Positions 1 to 12,800 of a stretch of DNA of 64,000 bases are shown piece after piece; the stretch's first letter is position 1, and the number at the start of each line of letters is the position of its first letter. The DNA is from Amyelois transitella (lineage: Eukaryota > Arthropoda > Insecta > Lepidoptera > Pyralidae). The position numbers and the translations under genes were made by a program. Under the pieces are notes generated by a model. The model searched no databases. It saw nothing but the letters and a program-made list of their open reading frames with translations, and was not told the DNA's origin. The stretch covers positions 744,001 to 808,000 of the forward strand of contig NC_083527.1 in assembly GCF_032362555.1 (NCBI RefSeq), written 5' to 3'.

Positions 1-511
1 TCCCTTGATAGACTTTTACAATCTGCACGGGAAGAGAAGCAGCTGGCACACTGTGTATTTTCTTTGCTAGATGAATGTGATTTTATTAGTTTAGTTTTTT
101 TTTTCCTATATTAAAGTCACCTTTAATCTTACATCTATGGGAAAGAAATGGAGTAATTCTATTCTATAGTGCGAATAATCAACACGGCACACAAAATATT
201 CCGACGAATCGCTAGTAAGAACGTATATAGGTTGAATAACTTCAAATAAATGTTACCATGAAGCTGACGCAATGCTGCACCGTATCCTTTCTAAGCTTTA
301 TCTAAGTGCACCACTTGCAAAGCTAAGGCTCGTTAAACTTTATTAAAAGCTATAGTTATTGCAAAGTTTACAACGTTAACGATAATTCTGAAATAACGAC
401 TACGTAGGCACTAGTAGGTACCTATATTTATTTTTATAATTAATTTTAAGTAGTAATGATGTAGTGAAAATTATACTCACATATGTAGATATGTAAGCAA
501 TTCTACTAAAA

Positions 512-705
512 TTATAAATGCGAAAAGTTGTGAGTATGTCAGTATGGATGTTTGTTATTCTTTCACGCAAAAACTACTGAACCGATTACGATGAAATTTG
601 GTATGTAGGTAGCTGAAGACCCAGAATAACATATAGGCTACTTTTTATCCCGGAGTTCCCACGGGATTGATAGGGTTTCCATGCGGACTAAGTCGCGGGC
701 GGCCT
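512..705 (+). repeat. Interspersed repeat fragment, family R (LINE 3'-end-like)
   Basis: This stretch recurs in the window at about 11,530-11,690 and 55,030-55,165, and in part, inverted, at 50,895-50,975. It contains 'gaaccgattacgatgaaa' and ends near 'gcgggcggcctctagta'. Sequences of this sort are common 3' remnants of non-LTR elements in Lepidoptera; the exact family is not determined. Confidence 0.55.
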
Positions 706-994
706 CTAGTATTAAATATTTGATTTTGACTTCTTCATGATGAATAAGTTAAGAATAAGAGAAGAAAGAGGATACTCATTAATTTTGAAAGCCCTACCTC
801 AAACTATCTCTATAGCTAAAAAAACTTTTAAAAAATATTTTTTATAGATTACCACATTATTGTTACGGATATATCTTAAATATATAATACTTAAACGAAT
901 TTTAATAAGCATTGATATAGGTAGGTACTTTATTTTTCTTCATTTCCTAGTAGGTATAACTTTAAAATAACTTAATAATTTATCAAAAACTTAC

Positions 995-1130
995 CGAAAA
1001 AATTCACCCCGTCCAAACTTATAAGACACACACAAATCGATTATAATCACAAAACACAACACGTCACTGTTAATTTTATTTTTAAAATTTCGAATCACAA
1101 CACTAATTTTCAAGATGGCGAACGCCCTCT
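995..1130 (-). other. Possible non-coding first exon of a leftward gene
   Basis: On the minus strand a CGCCATCTTG motif (plus positions 1,111-1,120) is followed by AT-rich sequence without a long ORF. A consensus donor, G|GTAAGT, then places the exon end at 995. The same CGCCATCTTG-like motif lies in sense orientation in the 5' region of the cyclin L gene at 4,042-4,051, consistent with a YY1-type initiator context. If real, the coding exons lie left of the window. This is inference from one splice signal and one motif. Confidence 0.3.
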
Positions 1131-1734
1131 CTCCTCAGAACTCCGAGGTCGACTGACTAAAATTGCGTGTATAAAACGTAGGTTGAACGCAAGGAAAACT
1201 AGTTGGTTGATTTTTTTATTGCAAATTGTCAAACTGATTTGAATAATGGCTTTTATTGATAACTATTTTCGTGTTTTAAAATATCCTTGAAGTGGTGGTA
1301 ACTGATTTTAAACAAGGATTTAAGTACACAACAGGTTTCGTCCAATGGCGTTTATGGAAGAGATTTGTATATTGAACCCTGGTTAGTGTAGATGGATAGA
1401 TAAACTCTTTATTTCACCATAAGAGTAAAACATTCGAAACAGCAGAAAAGAGACAGAGATGATGCGAAGGCCGAGTTATCGCTAATGCAATCTCTTCCAG
1501 TCAACCTTTGGGTGGAAGGAAACCAAACAGATTAGCGCAGAGCAAAATAAATAAATATATAATTAGTTTAAGTATATAATCTCTCTCTCTTTTCCATTCC
1601 CAGTTGCACCCACCATATTTAAATCCACTCCATCCATTTCGCGGCACCTGGAATAAAGAACTGGAACTGGAAATTATTCAAATAAATTGTACCTATTTCA
1701 TACATACACATACATTTAATCGCTTCTATCGTTC

Positions 1735-1945
1735 TTCTTCTATGTCCCTTACGGCGTAGACGGAGCCAACAATCTTGAAAAGACAGGCCACCTTCAGCTG
1801 TTTGGCTTCATGATAGAATTGAGATTTAAATAGTGACAAGTCTATTCATCATATCCATCGATTATAAGAAGAATCGCAAGTTAGGAGATAGTGACAGGTT
1901 GCCAGTCCATCGTCTAAAAACTTTGATCAATCCAAAGAGAATAAA
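1735..1945 (-). repeat. SINE-like family A copy (partial)
   Basis: Inverted, diverged copy of the roughly 280-bp family A repeat. The recognisable blocks are 'tgtcccttacggcgtagac', 'cagctgtttggcttcatg' and 'gatagaattgagattta'. A full description of the family is given at 19,395-19,655. Confidence 0.6.
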
Positions 1946-4041
1946 GTATCCAAGTCAATATCAATAGACGAGTTTATTTCTTCTTAAATTAAGAGCTAAC
2001 TCTTGTCGGTGGAGTTGAGTGGAGCGTCCTCCATTTTTACAACCTCCATTGATAAATTTTCTCTGTTATTTTTTTTTATATTACCGAAGGTATGATAATG
2101 CGTTTCCTTTTTCCTTTATTTGATCAAAATATTTTATTTTATTCTTGGTCTTTTTCTTCCTCTCTTTCCAGATGCGTTTCCACTGGACTAAATGTAGTCC
2201 TAAATGATTCAGGGACTAAATTAAGATAAGTAGGTACCTAGTATGCATCAGTTGTCTTCTAACATGATTTGTTCAATTAGTACAAATAAAACCACGATTA
2301 TTGCGTTTAAATCTACAATCAAACGACCTTGCGCGGCATCGAAAGTTTTCAATCAAACATCGAAAACAAAAGAACACATTCATTACGCCTTGATTTTACG
2401 CAACTTGTTACGGAAATAAGTAAATCGTATTAGGAAACAAAAATTTAATACTAGGATAGGAAGGTACATAAAGAAAATTGATCAAAACCTATTTAATTTG
2501 TGTCCGTGATCCGATAGAGCATAAATGGTCCAAAGGTTAATATGTTAGCTACCCTATCTGTGGCTTTTAATAGCTAGTTCAGTTTAATAATTTTTTGTGT
2601 GAAACAAAAATGTAATTGTTTACAAAACAGCGATACAGTTTTTAATCTTACCGGTATTTCCCTGCCATCTGACGATCATTCAAGAAACTATTCATCTTTG
2701 TCCGAACAACGCCCTCTATTAAGTATTATAGGAAGCGGGTTATAAAAAGCGGCCTCTACAGGCATTTTCATTAAAACTGGAAAATCAGTTTTCTGCGCAT
2801 TATACGACCCAATTGCAGAGGACACCTACCACATATCATTTTCATTATAAATTTATGATACGAAATTTAGCTATGTTGCTAATATTACGCACGCACCCTA
2901 GTTTCAATTGACGAAAAAAACTCAATTATCTTCGAAATGTGACTCCATTTACCTGATTTATCTAGATTTTAACTAAAATAGTTTATAATAATATATTAGT
3001 GTTAGTTTCCAAAGCAATTTCATATTTGGTGATTTTAGGTATTAGAAATCTGTTGATGTAATGGTGTTTACAGTAAAATATTATTCTATCTAAAGACAAC
3101 ACCTGATATTTTTGTACAAATAATTTAATAAACGGGCACTAACTATGTTAACCCCTAAAAAGTTTAATATGTTTTACTAAATGTTATCTTATTAACGAAT
3201 AAATTAAAATTATTTTGCCTATTTACAAAAATAAAATATTCTTGGAGTTTATTGGTAATTTTAAGTAGAAAATTTTAATTTGTTTTTGGAAAAATGTCTT
3301 TCGTGAAGTGTTGTTTTGATGCTGGGGAAGGGCATGATTTTTTGGACACCTTCTTCCAAAAATGCACGGATCCAGGATGTAAGTACCCATTTGAATTAAT
3401 AAAATAAACAATTTACCAAGGTTACTGTATTGTTGAAATAAATTCCTTGGCATTGTTATTACTGGGTTACGTTTATTTTTGGCATCGTCCCAGTATGAAT
3501 GTGAAATATTTATTGATTAACGATTTAAATCTGCCGCTTTTTGTTTTGAGAATGCGTCACTTCCGGAAAAGGTTAGTTCTTGCTTTCACTTCAATTTACG
3601 CATGTTTAAGTCTAATTGTTGTCTTGAACTTAGATACCTATGTCATCATCATCATCGACGTTCCACTTAGTCTAATTCGACAATAATAAAATTTATATAA
3701 TCAACTTTTAAAGTAATAAGTTTGAATAAGGTATAAAACAGACCGTAATAATAATAAATTACATTCGATCGATATTGCAATCAAATAATGTTCATTCAAT
3801 TCTATTCTACGATTCTTGGATGCGTGCTAAGGAACGTGTTTGCAGCCGTCTGTTTCATTGATAACACCGCCCTTTATTGTTTTTTAAGTGCCCAATGAAA
3901 ATAATATCGTGAAAGTGGTATAAATTAACTAAGGAAAATGACACAAGGTACGTGAATAATAAATTTGTAGAGAATTATATACATTAGTTACTCCAAAGAA
4001 AATGTTTGCGAAATCTTAGTTTGACATTCTGCTTATTCGTG

Positions 4042-4051
4042 GCGCCATCTT
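4042..4051 (+). promoter_or_regulatory. CGCCATCTTG initiator-like motif upstream of cyclin L
   Basis: The motif lies 213 bp upstream of the cyclin L ATG, in sense orientation. YY1-type CCAT motifs are commonly found at or just downstream of transcription starts of housekeeping genes. It marks the probable 5'UTR start but is not proof of it. Confidence 0.35.
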
Positions 4052-4263
4052 GGCTTGTTTGTCTCTGGCTGTCACTTCCCTTCGTTCCAGCGCCGGTTCC
4101 ATAGTTTTTTTTTCGAGTTTCGTGTTTTGTATCAATATGATTTTAACATAAAACCATGTATTCAATAATATCAAAATTAAAAGTGTAAAGTGACATTTGT
4201 TTGTAAGCAACTTACATACGTGTTGTGCGGATTGTTCACTGAGTGAAAGCTAACCAAATCAAT

Positions 4264-5487
4264 ATGACAACAACCACAGTACAAAATTCAGCTAAAACCA
4301 GCAATGCCACGCCTGCTAAGCCACAGAAGAACTATGGGAAAATCGTCCTTACATTGTACAACTGTTTGCTGCCAGAAACTGCGTTCAAAGAGACTCCATC
4401 ACAAGCTGATGGGCTGGACATAGAAACCGAAACAGACTTGCGAATTTTAGGATGCGAACTCATTCAAACTGCTGGGATTCTGCTTAAATTACCACAGGTG
4501 GCCATGGCAACGGGGCAGATATACCTCCAAAGGTTTTATTATTCCAAATCCTTTGTCAGATTCCCAATGGAGACTATGGCAATGGGTAGCATATACTTAG
4601 CCTCTAAAGTGGAAGAGAAACCATGTAGGATTCGTGACGTCATCAATGTATTCCATCACATCAAGCAGGTGAGAGGTCAAAAGACAATTAGTCCATTGAT
4701 TGTTGACCAGAATTATATTGAGATGAAAAATCAAGTCATAAAAGCTGAAAGACGGATATTGAAAGAACTGGGTTTCTGTGTCCATGTTAAGCATCCACAC
4801 AAGCTTATTGTAGTCTACCTACAAGTGCTACAGTATGAGAAGAACCGGCTATTGATGCAGATGGCTTGGAATTACATGAATGACGCTTTAAGGACTGATG
4901 TCTTTATGAGATTTCCTCCAGAAACAATTGCATGTGCGTGCATTTATTTAACAGCCCGTAAAATTGGATTGCCACTGCCAAACAACCCTCATTGGTTCCT
5001 GCTGTTTAAAGTGCCCGAAGAGGATATACGAGAAGTGTGTATACGTATTCTGCAGCTGTACAAACGGCCTAAAGTCAACCCGGATGAGTTAGAAACTAAA
5101 GTTGATTTGTTGAGGAAAATATATCAAGCGAACAGGCAGGCGGCTAAGGAAAATAATGCCAAAGCTGAAGAGAAGAAGGCAGAAGCCCAAACTGCGTCAA
5201 CTTCTAAAGATACCAGACGTGATTCAAAGAAAGAAAAATCACCAAAAACCCCTCCTCTTACTTCCAAATATCATAGTAGTCATAAGTCTAAGAAGGAAAG
5301 GCGGTCAAGGTCTCCTTATGATCGTAAAAGGGAGTATTCGAGTAAAAGGCACAAGTCTCGCTCGAGGGACCGCGATATGGACCGTTCCAGGGAAAGGAGG
5401 TCCGATGACAAACGAAGTCGCTCCTCGAGGAAGTATGATGATTATGAACGGTCAAAGTCCAGCAGAGATGATAAGAGAAAACATTAG
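4264..5487 (+). CDS. CycL: Cyclin L (intronless)
   Basis: The product is a 407-aa cyclin L, the partner of CDK11/CDK12-type kinases in pre-mRNA splicing and transcription, acting in nuclear speckles. The first true ATG is at 4264; the frame is open 21 bases further upstream but only through a GTG. Residues from about 59 carry the first cyclin box ([12 protein letters not shown], then [16 protein letters not shown] and [19 protein letters not shown]), followed by the second box to about residue 265 ([16 protein letters not shown]). From about residue 330 the tail is rich in RS, SR and KR dipeptides, the hallmark of L-type cyclins. The whole ORF is one exon, unlike the multi-exon vertebrate genes. 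An AATAAA lies about 24 bp after the stop. The identification is firm; whether this is the ancestral locus or an old retrocopy is open. Confidence 0.95.
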   Translation: MTTTTVQNSAKTSNATPAKPQKNYGKIVLTLYNCLLPETAFKETPSQADGLDIETETDLRILGCELIQTAGILLKLPQVAMATGQIYLQRFYYSKSFVRFPMETMAMGSIYLASKVEEKPCRIRDVINVFHHIKQVRGQKTISPLIVDQNYIEMKNQVIKAERRILKELGFCVHVKHPHKLIVVYLQVLQYEKNRLLMQMAWNYMNDALRTDVFMRFPPETIACACIYLTARKIGLPLPNNPHWFLLFKVPEEDIREVCIRILQLYKRPKVNPDELETKVDLLRKIYQANRQAAKENNAKAEEKKAEAQTASTSKDTRRDSKKEKSPKTPPLTSKYHSSHKSKKERRSRSPYDRKREYSSKRHKSRSRDRDMDRSRERRSDDKRSRSSRKYDDYERSKSSRDDKRKH

Positions 5488-5510
5488 GGTAGTATGTTAA
5501 TTTAATTATA

Positions 5511-5516
5511 AAATAA
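5511..5516 (+). terminator. Polyadenylation signal of cyclin L
   Basis: An AATAAA hexamer lies just after the stop codon in 'ataaaataaatgttt', followed by T-rich sequence. The implied 3'UTR is very short. Confidence 0.6.
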
Positions 5517-5949
5517 ATGTTTAATTAGTAATTGTGTTTTTATTTTTAGGCCTTGGGCGTTGTGTTTACCACAGTACCTAAGGGGTTTGTCTTGAGTCTC
5601 AAAAATGTATCTTATATCTTGGTTATAATTTTTTCTTGATATTGAAGCTACTAAAATATATGTTATTATTATTATTATAAAAGAAGTGACTCTCTTCGCA
5701 CGGGTGGCATTTATACATATAAACCTTCCTCTTGAATATATGTATCTAATAAGAATCTGCATCAAAATTCACAGTGTACCTACTTTTAAAGATCTAAGCA
5801 TTCATACCTACAGACAAAGAAACAGACGCGGGAAGCATTTGCATTGCATTAAACTATGTAGTGATAACAAGTCTATAGATCACCTAGAAGCCTACATTTC
5901 GAGATGTTAATTTATAGCATCTACCTATAATTCTTTCATATACTTTGCA

Positions 5950-6150
5950 GGGAGCAGTCAGCAGATAGACTGATAAGCCACGTTCAACTGTAAGGCTTAA
6001 TGATGGAATTGAGATTCAAATAGTGACAGGTTGCTAGCCCATCGCCTAAAAGAAGTATCCCAAGTTAATAATAACACTATCCCTTAGTCGCCTTTTTACG
6101 ACATCCATGGGAAGAGATGGAGTGGTCCTATTCTTTTTTGTGTTGGTGCT
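5950..6150 (-). repeat. SINE-like family A copy
   Basis: Inverted copy carrying the blocks 'gccacgttcaactgtaaggc', 'gacaggttgctagcccatcg' and 'cttagtcgcctttttacgac'. It is followed by a short piece resembling the tRNA-SINE tail ('gtaatttgtccc') and the long A run. Confidence 0.7.
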
Positions 6151-6171
6151 CAATCAGTGTAATTTGTCCCA

Positions 6172-6206
<35 letters not shown>

Positions 6207-6469
6207 AGATAATAGCTGTACGGATATTAACTCCAATGTACAATTATCAAGATCCACTGCAGTTAGAATAGATCTTAGATCAAGGTCATTCTTATTGTTA
6301 TAGGAAGGTCATAATTAACATTCAATAAACCAAGCCGCATTTCTGTTTTTCTGTACTATTGAATATTTCTTATTTCAGGAGCTTCAATTTCATTCACTGA
6401 AAAGCATTTAGATCTTCAAATATTTCATTTTATGAATGTGAAAGTTTGCAAGTGAACGAAGTGAGTGAA

Positions 6470-6624
6470 CCATGATCGCTCCAATACGAGTTAGGGTTGA
6501 GATGGGAGTCGCTTCATGTAAAAACATGACTCACCCCAATCTATGATCCATGGTCAAAGGCATACCCTGGGCTACTCTCCATAGAGGTGAAGATGCAACA
6601 TGCAACCAATGGGACTAAAGCCAG
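6470..6624 (+). repeat. Family C repeat, 3' half
   Basis: Matches the 3' half of the 26,670-26,950 copy: 'gttgagatgggagtcgctt', 'gactcacccc', 'gcataccctgggct', then 'gggactaaagccag'. Confidence 0.6.
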
Positions 6625-6869
6625 GAGGAAGAAGAATGTGAAGGTTTGCAAGGATATGTATGTTTGTTACTACTTCATGCAAAAACTGAACAGGTTTTCG
6701 TAGAACCTAGTAATAATATAGCTTCTGACATTAGAATAAAATAAAAGTTAAAATTTTTGTAGTGTTTTTTATAATATGATAATTAATCTTATATGGTACC
6801 TTATGTTTTTTTTTAAATAATAGAATAAACAATAATATTTAGTCCATAATTAGATGGGTAATGTGCGTA

Positions 6870-7030
6870 ACACCATAGACAATACCTTCTTCCTGTCTTT
6901 TAGAGTTCTCTCACCATAAAAGCATCGGTTAGTATTCAAACTAATGTACATAACTTCGGAAATAGTCACTGGTGAGGACGAGGTGGGCTTTGAATATGTG
7001 CAAATCTGCGCATCACGCATTACCTTACCA
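6870..7030 (-). repeat. Family C repeat, 5' half (inverted)
   Basis: The reverse complement matches the 5' half of the 26,670 copy. On the plus strand it reads 'aagcatcggttagtattcaa' and 'gtacataacttcggaaatag'. Confidence 0.6.
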
Positions 7031-7269
7031 ACTCTCTAAACTCACAAAACACACCATTTGATCTTAGCTATATTTTTATCTATGGCTACAAGTTATATCG
7101 GTTGAATTGTCAGCTAAACCAATTGAGAATGACCTGTTGAAAAGGTTACCCGCAAATACCTCAAATGGTTTCACCCCCCGTGGCTGTACTGGACATTGAT
7201 AACTTATGTTATAGATACTGATCGTATGTTGGCTTCGTTATGATGATTGACATTGTATGAATAAATATA

Positions 7270-7440
7270 TATATATATATACGGGACAAATTACACAGAT
7301 TGAGTTAGCCTCGTAGTAAGTTCGAGACTTGTGTTACGAGATACTAACTCAACGATACTATATTTTTATAATAAATACTTATATAGATAAATATCCAAGA
7401 CCCAGGCCAATCAGAAAAAGTTCTTTTCTCATCATGCATA
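7270..7440 (-). repeat. tRNA-derived SINE, 5'-truncated
   Basis: Inverted copy of the tail of the SINE at 51,984-52,215. It runs from the 'cgggacaaattacacagatt' end through 'gagatactaactcaacgata' to 'gacccaggccaatcagaaaa'. The tRNA-like head with A and B boxes is missing. Confidence 0.75.
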
Positions 7441-7654
7441 TATCCTGTCCTACTAATATTGTAAATGTGAAGGAAGTGTGTGTTCATATTTGTCACTTTC
7501 GCCCAAAACCTATAGAACGGATTTTCACAGTTGCACTAATAAAGCTTATATATTGAACTATCATAATAAATTAAATTTAAAGAGATTTAAGACAGAAGAA
7601 TTCGCGGGCAACTGCTGGTTAATGTATTTTTTTTAAACATGAACCAATTGTATG

Positions 7655-7790
7655 TATGCCCCCGTAACATGACACGCACGACGCCGCGTTTCATCCCGCG
7701 AAAATCTATCGCTGCTTCACTTTTTATTATGACGTGAAACGGGACAGCGACAGTTTTTGTAGATAGACGCACCACGTGCTCGTTTCAAGA
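7655..7790. repeat. Family D repeat with internal inverted repeat
   Basis: Shares 'cgcgaaaa-ctatcgctg' and an internal inverted repeat around 'tttattatgacgt' with copies at 11,695-11,790 and 13,640-13,800. A small hairpin-forming mobile element remnant is likely; its class is unknown. Confidence 0.45.
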
Positions 7791-8274
7791 GATGTGTGTA
7801 TATTTTGTCCGATGATAACTATATTTTGTCTAAAACGTAAGGGATCAATGACAAGACCTATATACATGAACTCTTCAAAAGGTGTCCTCTATTTCAGGAT
7901 AGAGGCTAATAATAGGCAGTTACCGGTTTGACGCGCGACCGTCTGCACGTCGCCGACTGATGTGTTATTTAGAGAAATAAATGTATTGATTGCATATTTT
8001 GTAACCAGCCGTGTGGTTCCTGTCACTTGTATAGGATTACCATATCTCTTAGCCATAGTTGACGTAGACAAGACAAACATGATCGAAGCTAGGTTTTATC
8101 TCAGTTGAGTCCTCCCTTGGGAGGAGCCCGGGGTCCTATTATGATCTAAAAGTAGGTAATTACACAAAGCTTCTGTCTGACCTACGTGAACTTATTTCTA
8201 GGGAAACTTAAGTTTGATTTGGCACTAGGCTAAGATATTTATTTACCTAACCGCCTGTTACATGCATACATAAG

Positions 8275-8465
8275 TTTTTATTCCTTATAGGGTAGACGTA
8301 GACAACAGTCTCAATATGGCTTAGAGATTCAAACAGTGACAGGTTGCTAGCCCATCGCCTAAAAGAAAAATACCAAGTTTATAAGCCTATCCCTAATTCG
8401 CCTTTTACGACATCCATGCGGAAGAGATGGATTAGATTCTTAAGTGTCGGAAACCACACGGCAGG
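8275..8465 (-). repeat. SINE-like family A copy
   Basis: Inverted copy: 'ttatagggtagacgtagac', 'gattcaaacagtgacaggtt', 'gccttttacgacatccatg', then 'ggaaaccacacggc'. Confidence 0.65.
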
Positions 8466-9832
8466 GTAAAAAAAACAGTAAAAATAACATAATTGATTAG
8501 CTCAACCTAATTAAAGTCGAAAAGGTTATAAAATAATGCCAAACCTCAATAAGCCGCTGTAAAGTCTACAAATTAGTGACGAAGTTCTTCTTACTCGTTG
8601 AATTAATCTGAAACTAAGCCTGAATCAACCTAATTTTGAAGTTGAAATATAATATTTATCTACGGTCAAATAAGGTCTAATTTTTAATGACAAGGTGCAA
8701 GATTGTCAGAATCTAGGAAATCTTGAATTGAGAAGGGTGTCCATATTAAGCAAGAAAATGAGGACTTAAATGAGCACCTACCTATAGTTTATACCTACCA
8801 GATATATAAATTGAGTAGATAAAATATAAATGAATCCTAAAGGGAATAAAAAAGTGTTACCCATGTAAGTTATCTTTGTGTTTTTGGCATCGAAACCATT
8901 TTATAAGTACCAAAATAAAATACCCTATTACAGGAATTAAAAAAAGGAAAAAAAATATATACATTATTTAAGATAATAAATAAGAAACTGACAAATTTTG
9001 ATGGTTTGTCCCATAAAAAATAATAGAATGGTGTCTATACAAGTTTTTACTCTATGTCAGAGCATGTTATCACAAGCCTTATCTATTGTAGATAGTGAGA
9101 CATCGGTCTTCAAACGTGTGGCGTTGCCCGCCATGTAATGTTATAAATAATTATTTAATCATCGGATGATTTGCATACCAGATACTTATAACTGACTGAT
9201 AAAGAAAAATATATTAAAATTGAGTTAAATTTAATAAGACAACGCATATTATCCGTGGTAGTAAAATCGCGTGGGATATATACATATATGACTTTTAAAG
9301 TGTAAAGTAATTTAAAAACGAAATTTTTTAAATGATTTTTGTGAGAAGTTAAACTTTTCCATTAAAATTTATAAGGAAATCTATACTAATTTTCACATTT
9401 TTAGTGAACAAATATGATAAAATGTCATGTAAAATAAATTTAGTGCACTAACACGAATGGTGATGAAGTACTCTTCATTTTTGAAGTCGGTTAAAAGTGT
9501 AATTTTTGATAGTCATTTTTGTGACGTATCTATATATGAAGTCATTAGTTAGTCAGTTTTAACTGAGGTTTGTACGGTATTTCCGGATGCCATTTTCACA
9601 CAGATCAAAGGCTCTCTAATTACTCACATTTCATTATTTTAATATGACCTGGTGTCTATTTGATCAAGTGTATTATTATTTCTCTATACGGAAGTGTATT
9701 AACATCCTTAAGTGAATAATATGTTGTATGTGTAATAGTAACATTATCAGTTTTTAAGTGTTACCGAACAGAATGATACCGCTAAGGAAAATAACCCATC
9801 GCACTTGTTTTGTCATCAGCAGAACTGTTTAT

Positions 9833-12800
9833 ATGACATGTGAGTATCGTGTTTGTCTTGTATTATACAGTTTCCTTTATATAAATCAATATTTTATTCA
9901 GTAAATAGGCCTTCGCAGGTAATTTTTCACGTCTTTTTCAAATTCAATTCTAGTTACCTATTCATATTCATTGATATAGTCACGTCTATAGCCCTTGCGG
10001 GGTAGACTGAGCCGGCAGTGTTGAAAGACTGATAGACCAAGTTCAGTTATCGATAGAATTGAGATTCAAATAGTCACAGGTCGCTAGCCCATCGCCTATA
10101 AAATGAATCCTAAGTTTATAAGCCTTTTATAGTATATTAGTATGTTTCAAAAAGCTACAAGGTACAAACTACCTAAGCTCTTAACTCCCTTGAGGCTGAT
10201 TTTGACGTTGATTGATAAAAAAAATGTCTGGATGTTTATATCTCACCTCGGATTCTTCATGCAACTTAATAAACAATAATAAAGAAAGAAATTATTTTAT
10301 TGTAGCATAAATTCTTATATCAGAATGATATGAATAAATACAATACAAACAGTATTGTATTAATTCATATCATTCTGATATAAGAAAACTCAATAAATAT
10401 TATAATTTACAAATAGTAAAACATAAACGAAACGAAAACATCTAACCGTAAGAAAATAATCATTTAGTCAATATACGAAAATAACAATGTAAATATGAGC
10501 AACAGGTAAATCTCGTTTGTTTGTTAGTGAACTGTGTGTAAATACGGTAAAAATATTATTGTAGGTAAGTACTTATACATATAAGGAAAATAATGTTGCA
10601 ATTTTAAACTTTCGAGTTACTATTTATAGAGTACTATTTATAAATACTACTATCTCAATTCTAATATTTAGCCTAACATCTGAACGTGGCCTATTAGTCT
10701 TTCAAGATTGCTGGCTCTGTCTACCCCGCAAGGGATATAGACGTGATTATATGTATGTATGTAACGTACCTTTATTTTATCTCGGACGTTGCGAATCATG
10801 TTACAATGATCCCTGGTCACCGAGCGACTCAATAAAACCGAATAAATGTACGTTACGTGCGCGTTTAATACTTGTAGTATTTATTAATACTTAGTAAGTA
10901 TTATTGTTTCGGTTGATTTGGTGTACGTTACTTTACAAGATACGTAGAAGGAATGTAAGTGCTTACGAGTATTACGTGCAATGATAAAATATATCGATAA
11001 ATATTAGACACTGTTCATCACGGTCAAGTGTAGAGCGATTCAAATGCAATACCTACATATAAGTACTTACTTGAACGTAATCTCTACAGACTGACAGGTA
11101 GTAACTCTGTCTGTCAGTCTGTTACGCTCTCGCGCCTAAACTTGGTAAATCGATGAAGTTAACACTGAAGAACAACACATTTTTTTTGCAAAAAAAGAGG
11201 GGAAAAGCAGTAGAAAGTTTTCCGGCGAACGAAGTCGCTCTCACTGTAAACTTGACGTATTAACTACGATATATCACGGCAAAGTTTATTTAAAATCCGT
11301 CTCGTAGTTTTTGCGTGAAAGAGTTACGAATACAGACACATTCACACATTATTACAAACTTTTGAATTTATAATATTAGTAAGATAGGATCATAGGATGT
11401 TCAAATATTTGGCTTGAATTACTCAGTCTTAGACAGTTACTTACATATCTGAGATGTATCGTTATGAAAACCTTTGAACTTTACATGTGCACACTTTTAC
11501 TGCAGATATGAGTACTAACAAGACTCAATAATCCTACTAATATTATAAATGCGAAAGTTTGTGAGAATGTCGGGATGTCAGTATGGATGTTTGTTACTCT
11601 TTCACGCAAAAACTTTTGAACCGATTACGATGAAAATGGTATGTAGGTAGCTGACACCTAGAATAACATATAGGCTACTTTTTCTAAAGAAGAAGAACTA
11701 TCGCTGTTTCGTTTTTTATTATGACGTAAAACGAGACAGCGACAGTAACAGCACGCGTGCATGCTTCGGAGGAAGGAAAGAGAAAATCATACTTTTTAAT
11801 CTACTTCTACATAAGACTTAGCCATAAGTAAATGTTTGGAAAACTTCTCAACAATATGATATTATCTAGTTCCTTTATTGTTTGCCGGTTGACTGGTAGA
11901 GATCCCTTCATGGGAGAAGTCCGCCATAGCAAATGATTTGTTTCTTTTATATCTATGTACTATTTTCTTGTTACAGTGTAAATTTCTATGAAATAAAGAT
12001 ATAACAAACAAATGATCATCAACCATCTAACGTTAGTCATTTCGTTCCCTAAACAAGATGATTTTTGAATTGTGGACCCACCAATAATGTCCCACCGGTC
12101 TGATAGTCCCGCTATCATTAGGTTCGTCAATCATTTAAATGATATCATCATGTTTATCATCATCAACTGTTGTCTCCAGGCTGCTGCGGGTGCTGCTCCG
12201 CCCTGCGGCCCAGGTACAAACGACTAGTCGACAATATATTCCCCGCGTCCCCGCAAGATGGTCTCGTCAAAACCAATATGGAGAAACTCACCTTCTACTC
12301 TCTGTCCAGCCCGGAGAAATTGGATAGAATTGGCGAATATCTGTTCCAGAAGGCGTCCAGGGATATCTACAGGAGAAGACATGGGTAAGCGCTTATATAA
12401 AGAAGAAAGAAGATTTGTTTATTTGGTACCAATACAAAAAAACAATAGGACCACTCCATCTCTTTCCCATGGATGTCGCAAAAGACGACTAAGGGATAAG
12501 CTTACAAACTTGGAATTCTATTCTAAAGGCGATGGGCTAGCAACCTGTCACTATTTAAATCTCAATTCTATCATTAAACTAAATAGCTGAACGTGGCCAT
12601 TCAGTCAGTCAGACTATTGGTTCTGTCTACCCCGCAATGGATATAGACGTGACCATGTGTATGTATGTACAAATTAAAAATATGCCAATTCACAGTCACT
12701 AATGTACCAAAAAGATCTCCGCTCAGTAAAAGTCAGTGTGAGCCGCGACGCTGGTCTTGCGCGGACGCAGTTATTTTTCCCTTCTTAAATTGCAAAAAAT

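Larger units (their letters stand above)
5517..9480. other. Intergenic region with repeats only
   Basis: Between cyclin L and the EFR3 first exon I see no convincing coding exon. The stretch holds inverted family A copies (5,950-6,150 and 8,275-8,465), a 29-base A run near 6,175, family C fragments, an inverted tRNA-SINE (7,270-7,440) and a family D repeat (7,655-7,790). The short ORFs here are repeat-derived or random. Confidence 0.6.

Noticed and set aside
1..114. Short open frame at the left edge (SLDRLLQSAREEKQLAHCVF, then SLLDECDF)
   Set aside because: It looks somewhat protein-like and could be the end of an upstream gene. With 37 codons, no acceptor visible and no recognised family, it cannot be supported.
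3223..3686. Overlapping short ORFs on both strands upstream of cyclin L
   Set aside because: Low-complexity hydrophobic translations with no domain, no splice context and AT-rich composition; probably chance.
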